DNA from: an uncultured Chromatiaceae bacterium
GTDB lineage: Bacteria > Pseudomonadota > Gammaproteobacteria > Enterobacterales > Alteromonadaceae
DNA: 29,884 nucleotides
Assembly (NCBI GenBank): GCA_946482325.1
Contig: CAMLRA010000035.1
Span: 1-29,884, forward strand
Reading direction: 5' to 3'
Both the position numbers and the translations under genes were made by a program. This document shows positions 27,836 through 29,884 of the stretch, in pieces; within the stretch, counting starts at the first letter, position 1; every line of letters begins with the position of its first letter. The notes beneath the pieces were generated by a model. That model had not been told where the DNA came from. It saw only the letters and a list, made by a program, of their open reading frames with translations, and did not search any database.

Positions 27836-29017
27836 ATGAGCCAGCTGAATCTGAATCGCCCTGATGAATTACAACGCGACTGTGTTGATGATTTCTTTGA
27901 AGATTTTCGTGACGCCTACGAGCAGTGTGAAAGCACGTTAATTGAACTGGAACAACATCCGCAGCAGCCGGAATTGCTACACGGCATTTTCCGCGTGGTG
28001 CATACCATCAAAGGAAACCTCGGGTTTATCGGGCTGTTTTCGTTAATCCCGTTGCTGCAAAGCCTCGAAGACGTGCTCGACGACATCCGCAAAGGTCATA
28101 TGGCTTATGACAGCTCCCTCTGTGATGTGATTCAGTTGACCTTGGATCGCACTCAGCAGTGGGTCGAAGCCAGCATTGCCGACGCACCAAAACCTTTGAC
28201 ACCAACCGAACTGCAGCAAATTTGCCAGCGCCTGACTGGCCTCACCAGTGCTGACGAACGTTCGCGCGGAGTCCGCATTCGGCAGGTACTGGGTTTATTA
28301 GATCCGACTCACGTGCAGGCGCTGGCGATCAAAGATGATGTACCCGAAGTGGTCAACAGCGCTGTGACCACTGAACCTAAAGCGTCCTCGGCCGTCGATG
28401 CTTGCCGGCGGTTGCTGCAGTACTACCGCATCCGGATGGACGCTGACCTCGAATTTTTTATTCAGTTATTGCCCGCCCTGGAACAGCGTCATCCGCGCTG
28501 GCAGGGGCGTTCTGCCCGGCAGTTATTTCTGGCGCTGGAAATGAACCGGCTGGCCGGCAATAAACTCGATCAAATTCAGCTGGCGGTCGCCGTAATGCTG
28601 CACGATTTAGGCATGTCGTTCCTGCCGCTGCAAATGCTGGATGCGCAGGGCCGGGCCGATCCGGAACAGCTTAGTGTCTGGCAGCGCCATGTCGAAATGG
28701 GCGCGTCTTTAGTCGCGAGTTCCCCGCGCTGGCAGGATGCCGCTGCGATGATTTGGCAACACCACGAACATCAGGACGGCAGCGGTTTCCCGGATGGCCT
28801 CGAAGGCGAAGATATCAGCGAAGGCGCCCGTTTGCTGCGCGTCGTCGACGAGTTTGACCTGCTGACCAACCAACACGATCATCAGGAAGCCAGCAACCGG
28901 CAACTGATCACCGCGCTGGTTGAGATCAGCAAAGCCGCCGGCACTAAATTTGATCCGTTCTGGGTGGGTTTGCTGAATGAGGCGGTGAAGCAGCACAAGC
29001 AGCATTTTCAGCGTTAA
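27836..29017 (+). CDS. Hpt domain fused to a degenerate HD-GYP-like domain
   Basis: A 393-residue cytosolic signalling protein without membrane segments. Residues ~12-115 form an Hpt four-helix bundle with the phosphoacceptor motif HTIKGNLGFIG (His56). After a linker, residues ~185-385 form an HD-domain: HDLG (His256, Asp257), His285, HHE (309-311), DGSGFP (314-319) and the VVDEFDLLT Asp338. This follows HD-GYP cyclic di-GMP phosphodiesterases, but GYP is GFP, the lysine of HDxGK is Met260, and the upstream ExxxH reads E235xxxL239. Metal binding may remain. No receiver domain, histidine kinase or regulator gene is adjacent, so it is an orphan phosphotransfer output protein. Activity on cyclic di-GMP is a guess. 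Confidence 0.8.
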   Translation: MSQLNLNRPDELQRDCVDDFFEDFRDAYEQCESTLIELEQHPQQPELLHGIFRVVHTIKGNLGFIGLFSLIPLLQSLEDVLDDIRKGHMAYDSSLCDVIQLTLDRTQQWVEASIADAPKPLTPTELQQICQRLTGLTSADERSRGVRIRQVLGLLDPTHVQALAIKDDVPEVVNSAVTTEPKASSAVDACRRLLQYYRIRMDADLEFFIQLLPALEQRHPRWQGRSARQLFLALEMNRLAGNKLDQIQLAVAVMLHDLGMSFLPLQMLDAQGRADPEQLSVWQRHVEMGASLVASSPRWQDAAAMIWQHHEHQDGSGFPDGLEGEDISEGARLLRVVDEFDLLTNQHDHQEASNRQLITALVEISKAAGTKFDPFWVGLLNEAVKQHKQHFQR

Positions 29018-29038
29018 GCAGAACTGAATTCAAACACC

Positions 29039-29061
29039 CCTCAGCAACTACCGTTCTGAGG
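29039..29061 (+). terminator. Hairpin after the Hpt/HD gene (weak terminator candidate)
   Basis: CCTCAG (29039-29044) pairs with CTGAGG (29056-29061), and inside it AAC (29046-29048) pairs with GTT (29053-29055) around TACC with a single bulged C. It begins 22 bases after the stop. No U-run follows directly (the next is TTTT ~12 bases on), so it is a weak or factor-assisted terminator at best. Confidence 0.35.
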
Positions 29062-29192
29062 CACAGGCTGCTTTTAACTAAGCGAAGCCCTAGACATTGC
29101 TATTAAACCACGCTTTACCTTTTGCTAATCCATCGCTTATTCAGACAAGGCAAAAGCCAAGTCAACGCGTGCGGCTGACTCGCACGTTCGAT

Positions 29193-29246
29193 TTGAAAAT
29201 AATATTAATTAAAAATTTACAATAATGACTAAATTGGTCATTATTG
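29193..29246 (+). promoter_or_regulatory. AT-rich promoter candidate with a 10-bp palindrome
   Basis: In the 281-base gap before the last gene, TTGAAA (29193-29198) and TACAAT (29218-29223) form a promoter-like pair with a long 19-base spacer. Over its -10 lies a perfect inverted repeat: CAATAATGAC (29220-29229), seven bases, GTCATTATTG (29237-29246). A dimeric repressor bound there would block the promoter. An alternative pair, TTGGTC (29234-29239) with TATAAA (29259-29264), also has a 19-base spacer. A second hairpin, CGTGCG/CGCACG, lies upstream at 29168-29186. The rest of the gap (29062-29167) shows nothing I can name. Confidence 0.45.
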
Positions 29247-29298
29247 CAGTTTTGTATCTATAAAAATACCCATAACAAAGCCAAAATGGAGTTTTTTG

Positions 29299-29884
29299 AT
29301 GAAAACAAGGAAGGTTGTTTCCTGTTCGCTTCTTAGTCTCGCGGTGTTTCAGGCCATGGCGGTTGAGCTGCCAAAGCCTTTGTACACGTCCTTACTGACT
29401 GCTGAGCAAAGCCAGATCCAGACCCGGGATCCGGTGCAATTGACCAAAACCACGGAAGTTCAGCAATCAATTGAATCCCTGGCCAACAAAATTGTGGTTC
29501 GTGATAATCACGTAGTGATGATTGCGGAAATGGGCGCAACTATTCTGGAGCGGACAGCAAAAGGCCTGGTACGTCGCCAGGAGCTGGAGTTTGATTTAAA
29601 CAAATTCCGCGGCACATCGCAGATATTTGCCTCTGCCGACGGTAAAGATTTGCTGTGGTTTTATGGTAGTACGCTGGTGCAGCTTACAGTCAACGCAGAC
29701 TTTACTGCCAGCGTGAAAACCCAATCGACCAGTATCTCTTGTTACAATATTTATCCATCTGAAAAACCAGATGAATTTGTCTGTTATGACGGTCAGACGA
29801 GTAAATATAAAGCCTTGCAAGTCACCAGTCAGGGTCTGGTGACTATTGCGGAATTACCGGCCACCAACGAACTTCTGAGTAGCA
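29299..29884 (+). CDS. Unrecognised secreted protein, N-terminal part (runs off the window)
   Basis: An open frame from ATG 29299 to the window end, at least 195 codons without a stop, and GGAG (29288-29291) 7 bases before the ATG. The N-terminus is a typical signal peptide (MKTRKVVSCSLLSLAVFQAMA, cut before VELPKP). The mature part has short beta-strand-like units with a recurring pattern of 'hydrophobic strand, turn, hydrophobic strand' (KIVVRDNHVVMIAE, QIFASADGKDLLWFYGSTLVQL, ISCYNIYP), which recalls beta-propeller or FG-GAP/Kelch-like proteins. I do not recognise the family. Base composition is lower in GC than the genes to the left, by eye, and it uses rare AGG. Confidence 0.6.
   Translation, partial: MKTRKVVSCSLLSLAVFQAMAVELPKPLYTSLLTAEQSQIQTRDPVQLTKTTEVQQSIESLANKIVVRDNHVVMIAEMGATILERTAKGLVRRQELEFDLNKFRGTSQIFASADGKDLLWFYGSTLVQLTVNADFTASVKTQSTSISCYNIYPSEKPDEFVCYDGQTSKYKALQVTSQGLVTIAELPATNELLSS

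Noticed and set aside
29184..29196. GTTCGATTT resembling a tRNA T-arm
   Set aside because: No flanking stem complementarity and no other tRNA arms can be drawn around it.

Overview
The window comes from a gammaproteobacterium. MSHA pilus gene order, MreB and TldD sequences close to the E. coli proteins, and the mre-maf-rng-yhdP-nit-tldD chain all point that way. A moderately GC-rich MSHA-bearing member of the Alteromonadales/Rheinheimera-Alishewanella type is my best guess; this is inference, since there is no rRNA here. It is chromosomal core sequence with short accessory patches. I saw no tRNA, rRNA, CRISPR array, insertion sequence or integrase.

Bases 1-7971 are the distal part of an MSHA type IV pilus locus, all on the + strand: the end of the assembly ATPase MshE, the platform protein MshG, then prepilins MshB, MshA (major), MshC, MshD, MshO and MshP, and the large secreted MshQ. 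Most genes abut or overlap. Bases 8185-19094 are a tightly packed + strand chain for cell shape and envelope: mreB, mreC, mreD, maf, rng, yhdP, a Nit-type amidase and tldD. From mreC on, neighbours overlap by 1-8 bases or are 1 base apart.

Bases 19095-23117 hold a second + strand group between tldD and its partner genes: pssA (phosphatidylserine synthase) behind a good sigma70-like promoter, an exported SxxK serine hydrolase, a PhzF-like isomerase overlapping it by 4 bases, and a small secreted CigR-like protein ending at a bidirectional terminator. darP (minus) and pmbA/tldE (plus) are divergent at 23136-25159. Bases 25267-26876 (minus) encode the tRNA hydroxylation factor TrhP, overlapping by 4 bases a YfhL-type two-cluster ferredoxin. 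A NfsB-like nitroreductase lies divergently behind an operator-like inverted repeat.

The right end has an Hpt domain fused to a degenerate HD-GYP-like domain (27836-29017), then an AT-rich intergenic stretch with a 10-bp inverted repeat, and the start of an unrecognised secreted protein that runs off the window. No stretch longer than 300 bases lacks a gene. I did not find a clear undescribed multi-gene defence or mobile system. The best leads are the TrhP-ferredoxin pair, the Hpt/HD-GYP fusion, the repeat domain of MshQ, the four-gene insertion between tldD and darP/pmbA, and the cut-off secreted protein with its operator-like palindrome.
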